64,000 nucleotides of DNA, from assembly GCF_008806755.1 (NCBI RefSeq), contig NZ_WAAU01000036.1, positions 1-64,000 on the forward strand, given 5' to 3'. Positions 8,251 through 16,002 of the stretch are shown in pieces. Within the stretch, counting starts at the first letter, position 1. Every line of letters starts with the position of its first letter. Under the pieces are notes generated by a model that was given only the letters and a program-made list of their open reading frames with translations, did no database searches and was not told the DNA's origin. Position numbers and translations under genes: made by a program. The DNA comes from Tenacibaculum aiptasiae (lineage in GTDB: Bacteria > Bacteroidota > Bacteroidia > Flavobacteriales > Flavobacteriaceae).

Positions 8251-9462
8251 ATGACATATCAAGAAACCTTAGATTGGATGTTTGCACAGTTGCCAATGTA
8301 CCAGCGTCAAGGAAAAACAGCTTTTAAAAAAGACTTAACAAATATTGTAGCTTTAAGTAAAGAGTTAGGAAATCCAGAAAGAAAGTTCAAGACAATTCAT
8401 GTAGGAGGAACAAACGGAAAAGGTTCAACAAGTCATATGATAGCTTCTATATTACAAGAAGCAGGATACAAAGTAGGATTATACACATCTCCGCATTTAA
8501 AGAACTTTACAGAACGTATTAGAATAAATGGTAAAGAAATTCTAAAGGAAAGTGTTGTAGATTTTATAACAACCAATAAAGAGTTTTTAGAAAAGCAACA
8601 GTTATCTTTTTTTGAAATGACAGTAGGAATGGCATTTGATTACTTTTCAAAAGAAGAGGTAGATGTAGCGGTTATTGAAGTTGGATTAGGAGGAAGATTA
8701 GATTCAACAAATATTATAAAGCCAGAGGTGTCGGTTATAACTAATATAGGATTAGATCATACTCAGTTTTTAGGAGAAACATTACCAGAGATAGCATTTG
8801 AAAAAGCAGGGATTATAAAAAATGAAATACCTGTAATTATAGGGGAAAGGCAAGAAGAAGTTGTAGAGGTATTTAAAAAGAAAGCTAAAGAATGTAATTC
8901 TGAAATTTTATTTGCTTCAGAAGAAGAAGAAAATAAGTTTAAAACAGATTTACTAGGAGAATACCAATTGAAAAATGTAAAAACGGCAGTTTTAGCAGTA
9001 AAACAACTAAAAAACTTTATTGTTTCTGAAAACAATATAAAACAAGGGCTTTTAAAGGTAGCTAAAAACACGAGTTTAAAAGGACGTTGGCAAATATTAC
9101 AAGAAAATCCTAAGGTAATTTGTGATACTGCTCATAATAAAGAGGGGTTAATTTATACATTAAAGCAACTTCAAAAAGAAAATTATAAAAATTTACATAT
9201 TGTTTTAGGTGTGGTTTCTGATAAAAAAATAGAAGAAATATTAAGATTGTTTCCCCAAAAAGCGACTTATTATTTTTGTAAACCAAATATTCCACGAGGA
9301 ATGTCAGAAATTTTTTTAAAAGAGCAGGCGAATGCATGTAATTTGGATGGAGAAGCTTTTTCTTCTGTAAATCAAGCTTTTGAAAAAGCGAAAATGAACT
9401 CAGGAAGAGAAGATGTTGTTTATATTGGAGGGAGTACGTTTGTTGTTGCAGAAATTTTATAA
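8251..9462 (+). CDS. folC: Bifunctional folylpolyglutamate synthase / dihydrofolate synthase
   Basis: The protein has 403 residues and the FolC P-loop GGTNGKGSTSHMIASIL near residue 51, the TSPHL segment that follows, and the VIEVGLGGRLDSTN block near residue 143 that contributes to Mg-ATP binding. It ligates glutamate to dihydropteroate or folates. The gene follows the TonB-like gene by 64 nt and may be read from the same operon. It is followed by the tRNA-Val pair, which has its own promoter. Confidence 0.95.
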   Translation: MTYQETLDWMFAQLPMYQRQGKTAFKKDLTNIVALSKELGNPERKFKTIHVGGTNGKGSTSHMIASILQEAGYKVGLYTSPHLKNFTERIRINGKEILKESVVDFITTNKEFLEKQQLSFFEMTVGMAFDYFSKEEVDVAVIEVGLGGRLDSTNIIKPEVSVITNIGLDHTQFLGETLPEIAFEKAGIIKNEIPVIIGERQEEVVEVFKKKAKECNSEILFASEEEENKFKTDLLGEYQLKNVKTAVLAVKQLKNFIVSENNIKQGLLKVAKNTSLKGRWQILQENPKVICDTAHNKEGLIYTLKQLQKENYKNLHIVLGVVSDKKIEEILRLFPQKATYYFCKPNIPRGMSEIFLKEQANACNLDGEAFSSVNQAFEKAKMNSGREDVVYIGGSTFVVAEIL

Positions 9463-9481
9463 AAAAAAGTGAAAAAAGTTA

Positions 9482-9511
9482 TTGCAGATATCTAAAAGAG
9501 TTATATATTTG
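9482..9511 (+). promoter_or_regulatory. Promoter of the tandem tRNA-Val genes
   Basis: TTG (9482-9484) is followed after 19 nt by TATATTTG (9504-9511), a textbook Bacteroidota promoter. The predicted start is about 15 nt before the first tRNA. The same architecture stands before the tRNA-Thr at 54522-54595. Confidence 0.8.
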
Positions 9512-9531
9512 CACCCGCAATTAGCAATTAA

Positions 9532-9606
9532 GGGCGCGTAGCTCAGTTGGTTCAGAGCACTTGGTTTACACCCAAGGGGTCAGGGGTTCGAATCCCTTCG
9601 CGCCCA
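9532..9606 (+). tRNA. tRNA-Val (anticodon TAC), copy 1
   Basis: A cloverleaf is visible: a 7-bp acceptor stem GGGCGCG/CGCGCCC, anticodon stem CTTGG/CCAAG with loop TTTACAC, and T arm GGTTCGAATCC. The anticodon is TAC. CCA is not encoded; CAA follows the discriminator A. Confidence 0.96.
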
Positions 9607-9632
9607 CAACTCTTAAGAAGTTAATTGCAAAC

Positions 9633-9707
9633 GGGCGCGTAGCTCAGTTGGTTCAGAGCACTTGGTTTACACCCAAGGGGTCAGGGGTTCGAATCCCTTC
9701 GCGCCCA
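9633..9707 (+). tRNA. tRNA-Val (anticodon TAC), copy 2
   Basis: This copy is identical in all 75 bases to copy 1 and lies 26 nt after it. It differs in that CCA directly follows the discriminator base (9708-9710). The pair is probably one transcript, ended by the hairpin that follows immediately. Confidence 0.96.
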
Positions 9708-9710
9708 CCA

Positions 9711-9743
9711 AAAGTCTTCATCTTTTCAGATGGAGACTTTTTT
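9711..9743 (+). terminator. Terminator of the tRNA-Val operon
   Basis: A 13-bp stem with one G-U pair (9711-9723 with 9728-9740) and a T-rich tail start right after the encoded CCA of the second tRNA. Confidence 0.85.
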
Positions 9744-9765
9744 ATTTTATGATATTTTGTTAATG

Positions 9766-9792
9766 ATGTTTTTTGTAATTTCGTAAGCTATT
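9766..9792 (+). repeat. 27-bp direct repeat, copy 1, in the leader of the gmd operon
   Basis: Twenty-seven bases here are identical to 13262-13288. The core contains TAATTTCGTAA, which resembles a variant -7 box (TAATTTCG). The remaining 188 nt before gmd hold no gene that I can see, so this would give a long 5' leader. Confidence 0.6.
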
Positions 9793-9980
9793 CTATTAAG
9801 ATGTGAAGTTGTTGAGAAGAGAACTTTAAACTTAGGTGTAAAGCATGTTTGATAGTGAGAAATTATAAGAATAGATTGTAGGAAGTTGATGTGATTAATT
9901 TGTAAGATAAAAGCATCAATGATTTTAAGAAATAAATATAATAAAGGTAATGAAATGGTTGCCTAATTTAATAAACGATT

Positions 9981-11102
9981 ATGAGTACTAGAAAAGTAGC
10001 ATTAATTACAGGTGTAACAGGTCAGGATGGAGCTTATTTGAGTGAGTTTTTATTGAAGAAAGGATATGTGGTCCACGGATTGAAAAGAAGAACATCTTTG
10101 TTTAATACAGATAGAGTAGATCATATATATCAGGATCCTCATGTTGAAGATAGAAATTTCTTTTTACATTATGGAGATATGACTGATAGTACAAATATTA
10201 TTCGTTTAATTCAAGAGATTCAGCCAGATGAAATATATAATTTGGCAGCAATGAGCCATGTTCATGTTTCTTTTGAAATACCAGAATATACAGGTAATGC
10301 TGATGGTCTTGGAACTTTGCGTATTTTGGATGCTGTTAGATTATTAGGGTTAGAAAAGAAAACAAAAATATATCAAGCATCAACATCAGAGCTTTACGGA
10401 AAGGTTCAAGAGGTACCTCAATCGGAAACTACACCTTTTTATCCTAGAAGTCCTTATGCTGTTGCAAAAATGTATGCGTATTGGATAACGGTAAATTATA
10501 GAGAGGCATATGGTATGTATGCATGTAATGGTATTTTATTTAATCATGAATCACCAATTAGAGGGGAAACATTTGTTACAAGAAAAATAACTAGAGCAAC
10601 TTCTAGAATAGCTTTAGGATTACAAGATAAGTTTTACTTAGGGAATTTAGATGCTCAAAGAGACTGGGGACATGCAAAAGATTATGTGCGAATGATGTGG
10701 ATGATATTACAAGCAGATGAACCAGAAGATTGGGTAATTGCAACAGGTAAAACAACAACAGTTCGTGATTTTGTTAAAATGAGTTTTAATGAAGCTGGAA
10801 TTGAATTAGAGTTTAAAGGAACTGGTGTTGATGAGAAAGCTTATGTAAAAGCTTGTAATAACCCGAAGTATCAAGTAGAAATAGGTAAAGAAGTTTTATC
10901 GGTAGATCCAAAATATTTCAGGCCAACTGAGGTAGACTTATTAATTGGTGACCCAACCAAGGCAAAGGAAAAATTAGGTTGGGAATTAGAATACGATTTA
11001 CCAGCTTTAGTAAAAGATATGATGCAAAGCGATCTTAAATTGATGACCAAAGATCAATACTTAAAGCAAGGAGGGTACTACACAAATAATTATTTCGAGT
11101 AG
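9981..11102 (+). CDS. gmd: GDP-mannose 4,6-dehydratase
   Basis: This is a 373-residue short-chain dehydrogenase/reductase of the extended type. It has the NADP-binding turn GVTGQDGAYL at residues 10-19, the active-site STSELYGKV segment and the YPRSPYAVAK Tyr-Lys pair. It converts GDP-D-mannose to GDP-4-keto-6-deoxy-D-mannose, the common precursor of GDP-fucose, perosamine and colitose. It is the first gene of a three-gene operon (spacing 3 nt) closed by a terminator at 13203-13239. No GDP-mannose pyrophosphorylase gene lies in the window, so GDP-mannose must come from elsewhere. Confidence 0.96.
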   Translation: MSTRKVALITGVTGQDGAYLSEFLLKKGYVVHGLKRRTSLFNTDRVDHIYQDPHVEDRNFFLHYGDMTDSTNIIRLIQEIQPDEIYNLAAMSHVHVSFEIPEYTGNADGLGTLRILDAVRLLGLEKKTKIYQASTSELYGKVQEVPQSETTPFYPRSPYAVAKMYAYWITVNYREAYGMYACNGILFNHESPIRGETFVTRKITRATSRIALGLQDKFYLGNLDAQRDWGHAKDYVRMMWMILQADEPEDWVIATGKTTTVRDFVKMSFNEAGIELEFKGTGVDEKAYVKACNNPKYQVEIGKEVLSVDPKYFRPTEVDLLIGDPTKAKEKLGWELEYDLPALVKDMMQSDLKLMTKDQYLKQGGYYTNNYFE

Positions 11103-11105
11103 AAG

Positions 11106-12038
11106 ATGAAAATATTATTAACAGGAGCATCAGGTATGGTGGGGAAGAATGTTTTAGAATACCCTGAAGCTTCAAAACATCAGTTTTTAACTCCAACAAG
11201 CAAAGAGCTAAATTTATTAGATTATAACTCGGTGTGTAATTATATAAAAGATAATCAGCCAGAATTTATTATTCATGCTGCAGGGAAAGTAGGAGGGATT
11301 CAAGCTAATATAGCTGAACCAGTGAGTTTTTTAGTAGACAATATTGATATGGGAAGAAATATAATAATGGCTGCTAAAAATAATGGGGTGAAAAACTTAC
11401 TGAATTTAGGAAGTTCGTGTATGTATCCAAGAGATGCAAAGAACCCATTGTCTGAAGATCTTATTTTGAAAGGAGAGTTAGAACCTACAAATGAAGGATA
11501 TGCTATAGCGAAAGTAATGTCTACTAGATTGTGTGAATACATAATGAAAGAAGATAAAACAAAAAACTATAAAACAGTAATTCCTTGTAATTTATACGGT
11601 AAACATGATAAGTTTAGTCCTAAGAATTCTCATATGATACCGGCGGTTATTAGAAAAATTTATGATGCTGCATTAGCAAATCAGCAAGAGATAGATATTT
11701 GGGGAGACGGATTGGCTAGAAGAGAGTTTATGTATGCAGAAGATTTAGCGGATTTTATTTTTTATGCTATCGATAAGTTTGATGAAATGCCACAAAATAT
11801 AAATGTGGGATTAGGTCATGATTACACTATTAATGAGTATTATAAAGAAATAGCTGAAGTAATAGGTTATAAAGGACAATTTGTGCACGATTTAACTAAG
11901 CCGGTGGGAATGAAACAGAAATTAATAGATGATTCAAAACTTATCGAATTTGGTTGGCGTTATAAGACTTCTTTAAAAGAAGGAGTTAAAAAAACATTTG
12001 AATATTATAAAAAAGAAGAGTTCAATGAAGCAGTATAA
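11106..12038 (+). CDS. GDP-L-fucose synthase or GDP-colitose synthase (Fcl/ColC-like epimerase-reductase)
   Basis: The 310-residue protein has the NADP motif GASGMVGKN at its N-terminus, the GSSCMYP segment and the YAIAKVMS Tyr-Lys pair of GDP-L-fucose synthase. That enzyme performs 3,5-epimerisation and 4-reduction of GDP-4-keto-6-deoxymannose. It is flanked by gmd and by a gene whose product looks like ColD. The epimerase-reductase may therefore act as ColC on the 3,6-dideoxy intermediate instead, giving GDP-L-colitose. Fcl and ColC are homologous and I cannot separate them by eye. The gene overlaps the next one by 11 nt. Confidence 0.85.
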   Translation: MKILLTGASGMVGKNVLEYPEASKHQFLTPTSKELNLLDYNSVCNYIKDNQPEFIIHAAGKVGGIQANIAEPVSFLVDNIDMGRNIIMAAKNNGVKNLLNLGSSCMYPRDAKNPLSEDLILKGELEPTNEGYAIAKVMSTRLCEYIMKEDKTKNYKTVIPCNLYGKHDKFSPKNSHMIPAVIRKIYDAALANQQEIDIWGDGLARREFMYAEDLADFIFYAIDKFDEMPQNINVGLGHDYTINEYYKEIAEVIGYKGQFVHDLTKPVGMKQKLIDDSKLIEFGWRYKTSLKEGVKKTFEYYKKEEFNEAV

Positions 12039-13185
12039 GTTAGCATCCTCTACATGGGATGAAAAAGAATTAGCCGCAATACAATCGGTAATAGATAAAG
12101 ATATGTACACTATGGGAGATAGTGTAAAGCAATTTGAAAATGATTTTTCAAAGTATCTGGATTCTAAATATTGTGTTATGACAAGTTCTGGATCTACAGC
12201 TAATTTATTAGCAGTAGCCGCTCTTTTTTTTACTAAGAATCCAAAGTTAAAAAGAGGAGATGAAGTTATAGTTCCAGCAGTATCATGGTCTACAACGTAT
12301 TTTCCTTTACAGCAATATGGTTTAAAGTTGAAGTTTGTAGATGTAGATTTAGAAACTTTAAATTATGATTTAGAGGCTTTAGAGTCGGCAATATCAGATA
12401 ATACCAAGATGATAATGGTGGTTAATCTTTTAGGGAATCCAAATGATTTTGATAAGATTAATAGTGTTATAGAAGGAAAAGATATTTTCTTGATAGAAGA
12501 TAATTGTGAGTCAATGGGGGCTACTTATAAAGATAAGCAAGCAGGTACTTTCGGTGTAATGGGAACTTTTTCTACATTTTTCTCGCATCATATGGCTACA
12601 ATGGAAGGTGGTTTTGTAACAACAGATGATGAGGAGTTGTATCATATATTACTATCAATAAGAGCCCATGGGTGGACAAGAAATTTACCTAAAAAGAATT
12701 TAGTGTCTGATAAAAGCGATGATTGGTTTGAAGAATCGTTTAGGTTTGTACTTCCAGGATATAATGTAAGGCCGTTAGAAATGAGTGGAGCGATAGGGGT
12801 TGAACAATTAAAAAAATTACCTTCTTTTATTGAAAACAGGAGAGAAAATGCAAGTTTCTTTGTTGAGTTGTTTAAAGATCATAAAGATTTTATAATTCAA
12901 AAAGAGATAAGTAAAAGTTCTTGGTTTGGGTTTTCATTAATAATTAAACCAGAGTCAAATTTGAGTAGAAAAGAAGTGGTAGCAAAGTTATTTGATAATG
13001 GAATAGAATGTAGACCAATTGTTACAGGAGACTTTACACAAAATGAGGTAATGAAGTATTTTGATTATGAAATTCATGGAGAATTAAAAAATGCAAAGTA
13101 TTTACATGATAACGGATTGTTTGTAGGAAATCAACAAGTTTTGATTAAAGAAGAAATTCAATACTTATTTGATGTTTTGAAATGA
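12028..13185 (+). CDS. ColD-like GDP-4-keto-6-deoxymannose 3-dehydratase (DegT/DnrJ/EryC1 fold)
   Basis: The 385-residue PLP protein has the DegT/DnrJ/EryC1/StrS fold, with SSGSTANLLA near residue 54 and LIEDNCESMGA near 156. At the place of the usual PLP-binding lysine it has Ser187-His188-His189 in FFSHHMATMEGG. Known members with His here are dehydratases, not aminotransferases: ColD uses His188 to make 3-deoxy sugars for colitose. The start at 12028 gives this exact number; an upstream in-frame start at 11998 would add ten residues inside the preceding gene. Together with gmd this predicts a GDP-3,6-dideoxyhexose. RfbH-type enzymes share the His but are longer. Confidence 0.85.
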   Translation, partial: KQYKLASSTWDEKELAAIQSVIDKDMYTMGDSVKQFENDFSKYLDSKYCVMTSSGSTANLLAVAALFFTKNPKLKRGDEVIVPAVSWSTTYFPLQQYGLKLKFVDVDLETLNYDLEALESAISDNTKMIMVVNLLGNPNDFDKINSVIEGKDIFLIEDNCESMGATYKDKQAGTFGVMGTFSTFFSHHMATMEGGFVTTDDEELYHILLSIRAHGWTRNLPKKNLVSDKSDDWFEESFRFVLPGYNVRPLEMSGAIGVEQLKKLPSFIENRRENASFFVELFKDHKDFIIQKEISKSSWFGFSLIIKPESNLSRKEVVAKLFDNGIECRPIVTGDFTQNEVMKYFDYEIHGELKNAKYLHDNGLFVGNQQVLIKEEIQYLFDVLK

Positions 13186-13202
13186 TGTAGGTTAAAAAAA
13201 AT

Positions 13203-13239
13203 AAAAAAGTCTTTATCTATTTATGATAAAGACTTTTTT
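13203..13239 (+). terminator. Terminator closing the gmd operon
   Basis: A perfect 15-bp stem (13203-13217 with 13225-13239) with a 7-nt loop and a T-rich end. It separates the GDP-sugar operon from the next polysaccharide operon, which therefore needs its own promoter. Confidence 0.85.
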
Positions 13240-13261
13240 GTTTTGTAACAATTAGTTAGTA

Positions 13262-13288
13262 ATGTTTTTTGTAATTTCGTAAGCTATT
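13262..13288 (+). repeat. 27-bp direct repeat, copy 2, before the nucleotide-sugar dehydrogenase operon
   Basis: Identical over 27 bases to 9766-9792. It lies between the preceding terminator and the ATG at 13317 and holds the same TAATTTCGTAA core. As the only conserved element in a short promoter region, it probably contains the promoter or a regulator site (inference). Confidence 0.6.
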
Positions 13289-13316
13289 TTATAAGGTATT
13301 TAGTTAGGAGTAAGAG

Positions 13317-14603
13317 ATGGATGCACCAAAGATTGCAATTATTGGATTAGGTTATGTCGGTTTGCCATTGGCAAGGTTGTTTGCAGAAAAATTTTCTGTA
13401 GTAGGTTTTGATATAAAGACAAAAAGAGTAGAAGAGTTAAGATCGGGTATGGATGTAACATTAGAGGTAGATAATAGTTTACTGAAATCTGTATTAGTAT
13501 CAGATAACTCTGAAAGAAATAAAGGTTTATTCGTCACTACAGATGAAAAAGATATTGAAAGTTGTGATTTTTATATAGTAACTGTTCCAACATCGGTAGA
13601 CAAAAATAACCAGCCTATTTTAACCCCTCTTATAAGTGCGAGTAAAACAATTGGTAATGTTTTGAGTAAAGGAGATGTTGTTATTTATGAGTCAACTGTA
13701 TATCCTGGTGCTACTGAAGAAGATTGTGTGCCTGTATTGGAGAGTGTTTCAGGTCTCGAATTTAATAAAGATTTTTATGTAGGGTATTCACCAGAAAGAA
13801 TAAGTCCTGGAGATAAAATTAGAACTGTAGAGAATATTTTAAAAGTAACCTCAGGTTCAACTCAAGAAACAGCATTGAAAGTTGATAACTTGTATAAGTC
13901 AGTTATTAATGCAGGAACACATATGGCTTCATCAATAAAAGTAGCAGAAGCTTCTAAAATTATAGAAAACTGCCAAAGAGATATAAATATAGCTTTTGTT
14001 AATGAGCTTGCTAAGATTTTCAATTTAATGAACATTAATACAAGTGAAGTGTTGGAGGCAGCAGCTACAAAATGGAATTTTTTACCATTCAAACCAGGAT
14101 TAGTAGGCGGGCATTGTATTGGAGTTGATCCATTTTATTTAGCTCAAAAAGCCCAACAGTTCGGATATTATCCTGAAATAATATTGTCGGGTAGAAGGTT
14201 GAATGATAGCATGGGAAGTCATGTAGCTTCAGAAGTTGTTAAGTTGATGATTTCTGAAGATGTAAAAGTGAAAAATGCAGCGGTTTTAATTTTGGGAATT
14301 ACTTTTAAAGAAAATTGTCCAGATATAAGGAATACTAAAGTGATTGATGTATGTCATGCACTTAAAGATTATGGGGTAAGTGTAAATGTTTATGACCCAT
14401 GGGCTAAAAAAGAAGAAGTACAAATAGAATATGATCTTCAATTAGAAGAAGATCTTTATAGAGGGAAATATGATGCAGTTGTTTTGGCAGTATCTCACAA
14501 TGAATTTAAAGAAATAGATTTAGAAAGACTGAAAAAGAAAGATGCTGTGGTTTATGATGTAAAAGGTTTTTTCTCTCAGGAATTAATAGATAGAACTTTG
14601 TAA
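13317..14603 (+). CDS. TviB/WbpA-like UDP-N-acetylhexosamine 6-dehydrogenase
   Basis: This is a 428-residue nucleotide-sugar dehydrogenase. It has the NAD motif GLGYVGLP (residues 10-17), LRSGMDVTLEV after the first Rossmann fold, and the catalytic Cys267 in GGHCIGVDPFY. The ELRxGxDxTxEV pattern is typical of the TviB/WbpA group, which oxidises UDP-GlcNAc to UDP-GlcNAcA, and less of UDP-glucose dehydrogenase. The next gene acts on that product, which supports the call. The genes overlap by one base. A separate Ugd is encoded at 16003-17328. Confidence 0.88.
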   Translation: MDAPKIAIIGLGYVGLPLARLFAEKFSVVGFDIKTKRVEELRSGMDVTLEVDNSLLKSVLVSDNSERNKGLFVTTDEKDIESCDFYIVTVPTSVDKNNQPILTPLISASKTIGNVLSKGDVVIYESTVYPGATEEDCVPVLESVSGLEFNKDFYVGYSPERISPGDKIRTVENILKVTSGSTQETALKVDNLYKSVINAGTHMASSIKVAEASKIIENCQRDINIAFVNELAKIFNLMNINTSEVLEAAATKWNFLPFKPGLVGGHCIGVDPFYLAQKAQQFGYYPEIILSGRRLNDSMGSHVASEVVKLMISEDVKVKNAAVLILGITFKENCPDIRNTKVIDVCHALKDYGVSVNVYDPWAKKEEVQIEYDLQLEEDLYRGKYDAVVLAVSHNEFKEIDLERLKKKDAVVYDVKGFFSQELIDRTL

Positions 14604-15535
14604 TGAAAAATTTTGCTTTAATAGGAGTTGCAGGTTATATAGCTCCACGTCATTTAAAGGCGATAAAAGATACAGGAAATGATTTAATAGCAGCGCTTGA
14701 TAAATTTGATAGTGTTGGAGTTATGGACAGCTATTTTCCAAATGCTGATTTTTTTGTTGAGTTTGAGAGATTTGATCGTCATATTGAAAAAATAAAACGT
14801 CAACAAGATATTCAATTAGATTATGTGAGTATTTGTACACCAAATTACTTACACGATTCTCATATAAGAATGGCTTTGAGAAGAGGTGCTGATGCTATTT
14901 GTGAAAAACCATTGGTTTTAAATCCATGGAATGTTGATGCGTTACAAGCAATAGAAGCTGAGTCAGGAAATAAAATTAACACAATTCTTCAATTGCGTTT
15001 GCATCCAAGTATTATTGCTTTAAAGAATAAAGTAGATAGCGAAGTTAAGAAAGAGAAATATGATGTTGATTTAACATATATTACATCTCGTGGTAATTGG
15101 TATGATGTATCTTGGAAAGGAGATCAAAGTAAATCAGGAGGTATAGCTACTAATATTGGTATTCATTTTTATGATATGTTATCTTGGGTTTTTGGAGAGG
15201 TACAAGAGAATATTGTGCATCTTAGAGAAAAAGATAAAGCAGCTGGGTACTTAGAGTTTGAAAAAGCAAGAGTACGTTGGTTTTTATCTATAGATGAAAA
15301 TTCACTTCCGAAAGAAATAAATGAAAAAGGGCAAAGAACATATCGTTCAATTACTGTAAATGGAGAGGAGATAGAATTTAGTGGTGGTTTTACAGAATTA
15401 CATACAGATAGTTATAAAGAAATTTTGAAAGGAAATGGTTTTGGTTTGATTGATGCAAAACCATCAATTCAAATAGTTCATGACATAAGAAATAAGGAAT
15501 TGGTGAAATTAGGAGAAAAACATTTTCTATTATAA
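14603..15535 (+). CDS. WbpB/WlbA-like UDP-GlcNAcA 3-dehydrogenase
   Basis: The 310-residue Gfo/Idh/MocA oxidoreductase starts with MKNFALIGVAGYIAPRH, very close to what I recall for WbpB and WlbA. ICEKPLV near residue 97 is the conserved EKP motif of the family. WbpB/WlbA oxidise C3 of UDP-GlcNAcA to the 3-keto sugar, preparing amination at C3 on the way to UDP-diacetamido-uronic acids. The gene overlaps the stop of the dehydrogenase that makes its substrate. The later enzymes of the known pathway (WbpE, WbpD, WbpI) are not in the window. Confidence 0.88.
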   Translation: MKNFALIGVAGYIAPRHLKAIKDTGNDLIAALDKFDSVGVMDSYFPNADFFVEFERFDRHIEKIKRQQDIQLDYVSICTPNYLHDSHIRMALRRGADAICEKPLVLNPWNVDALQAIEAESGNKINTILQLRLHPSIIALKNKVDSEVKKEKYDVDLTYITSRGNWYDVSWKGDQSKSGGIATNIGIHFYDMLSWVFGEVQENIVHLREKDKAAGYLEFEKARVRWFLSIDENSLPKEINEKGQRTYRSITVNGEEIEFSGGFTELHTDSYKEILKGNGFGLIDAKPSIQIVHDIRNKELVKLGEKHFLL

Positions 15536-15544
15536 AAGAATCAA

Positions 15545-15552
15545 TATATTTG
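15545..15552 (+). promoter_or_regulatory. Internal -7 box before the cytidylyltransferase gene
   Basis: TATATTTG, followed by CA, matches the -7 consensus perfectly inside the 33-nt gap between two polysaccharide genes. No TTG is found at proper spacing. The start codon at 15569 is about 16 nt downstream, so this may be an internal promoter. Confidence 0.5.
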
Positions 15553-15568
15553 CAAACAAAAAAGGGGA

Positions 15569-16000
15569 ATGAAAATAGGAATCACTTTTAGTGCTTTTGA
15601 TTTACTACACGCAGGGCATATTAAAATGTTAGAAGACGCGAAGCGTCAATGCGATTATTTAATTTGTGGATTGCAAACAGATCCAACAATCGATAGACCA
15701 GAAAAAAATAAACCAATTCAATCAGTCGTTGAAAGGTATATTCAATTGAAAGGTTGTGTACATGTTGATGAGATAGTTCCTTATGCCACAGAACAAGACT
15801 TAGAAGATATATTACGTTCTTTCAAAATTGATGTTAGGGTTTTGGGAGAAGAATATGCTGACAAAAAATTTACAGGTAGAGAATATTGTGAAGAGAAAGG
15901 GATAGAACTATTTTACAATAAAAGAGAACATCGTTTTTCAAGTAGTGGTTTACGAAAAGAAGTACATGATAAAGAAAGTTTAAAAACTAAAGATAAATAA
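15569..16000 (+). CDS. TagD-like nucleotidyltransferase (probable CTP:phospho-alcohol cytidylyltransferase)
   Basis: The 143-residue protein has the HxGH motif HAGH at residues 15-18 and, near the C-terminus, a HRFSSSGLR segment that takes the place of the ISST motif. It is a single-domain enzyme the size of glycerol-3-phosphate cytidylyltransferase (TagD). Relatives activate glycerol phosphate, ethanolamine phosphate or sugar phosphates as CDP or ADP derivatives. The substrate cannot be read from the sequence. No CDP-glycerol transferase is nearby. The locus does encode a SerK-like kinase and a CobD/HisC-like enzyme, so phosphoethanolamine is a candidate substrate (inference). Confidence 0.78.
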   Translation: MKIGITFSAFDLLHAGHIKMLEDAKRQCDYLICGLQTDPTIDRPEKNKPIQSVVERYIQLKGCVHVDEIVPYATEQDLEDILRSFKIDVRVLGEEYADKKFTGREYCEEKGIELFYNKREHRFSSSGLRKEVHDKESLKTKDK

Positions 16001-16002
16001 GA

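Noticed and set aside
9561..9752. Open frame of 63 codons across the tandem tRNA genes
   Set aside because: It is made of the second half of one tRNA and all of the next; the repeated peptide segments are translations of identical tRNA sequence.
11998..12027. Upstream ATG start for the ColD-like gene
   Set aside because: It would add ten Lys-rich residues lying inside the preceding gene; the ATG at 12028 gives the typical start and places the key His at residue 188.
12028..13185. GDP-perosamine synthase (Per-type aminotransferase)
   Set aside because: The PLP-binding lysine required for transamination is replaced by histidine.
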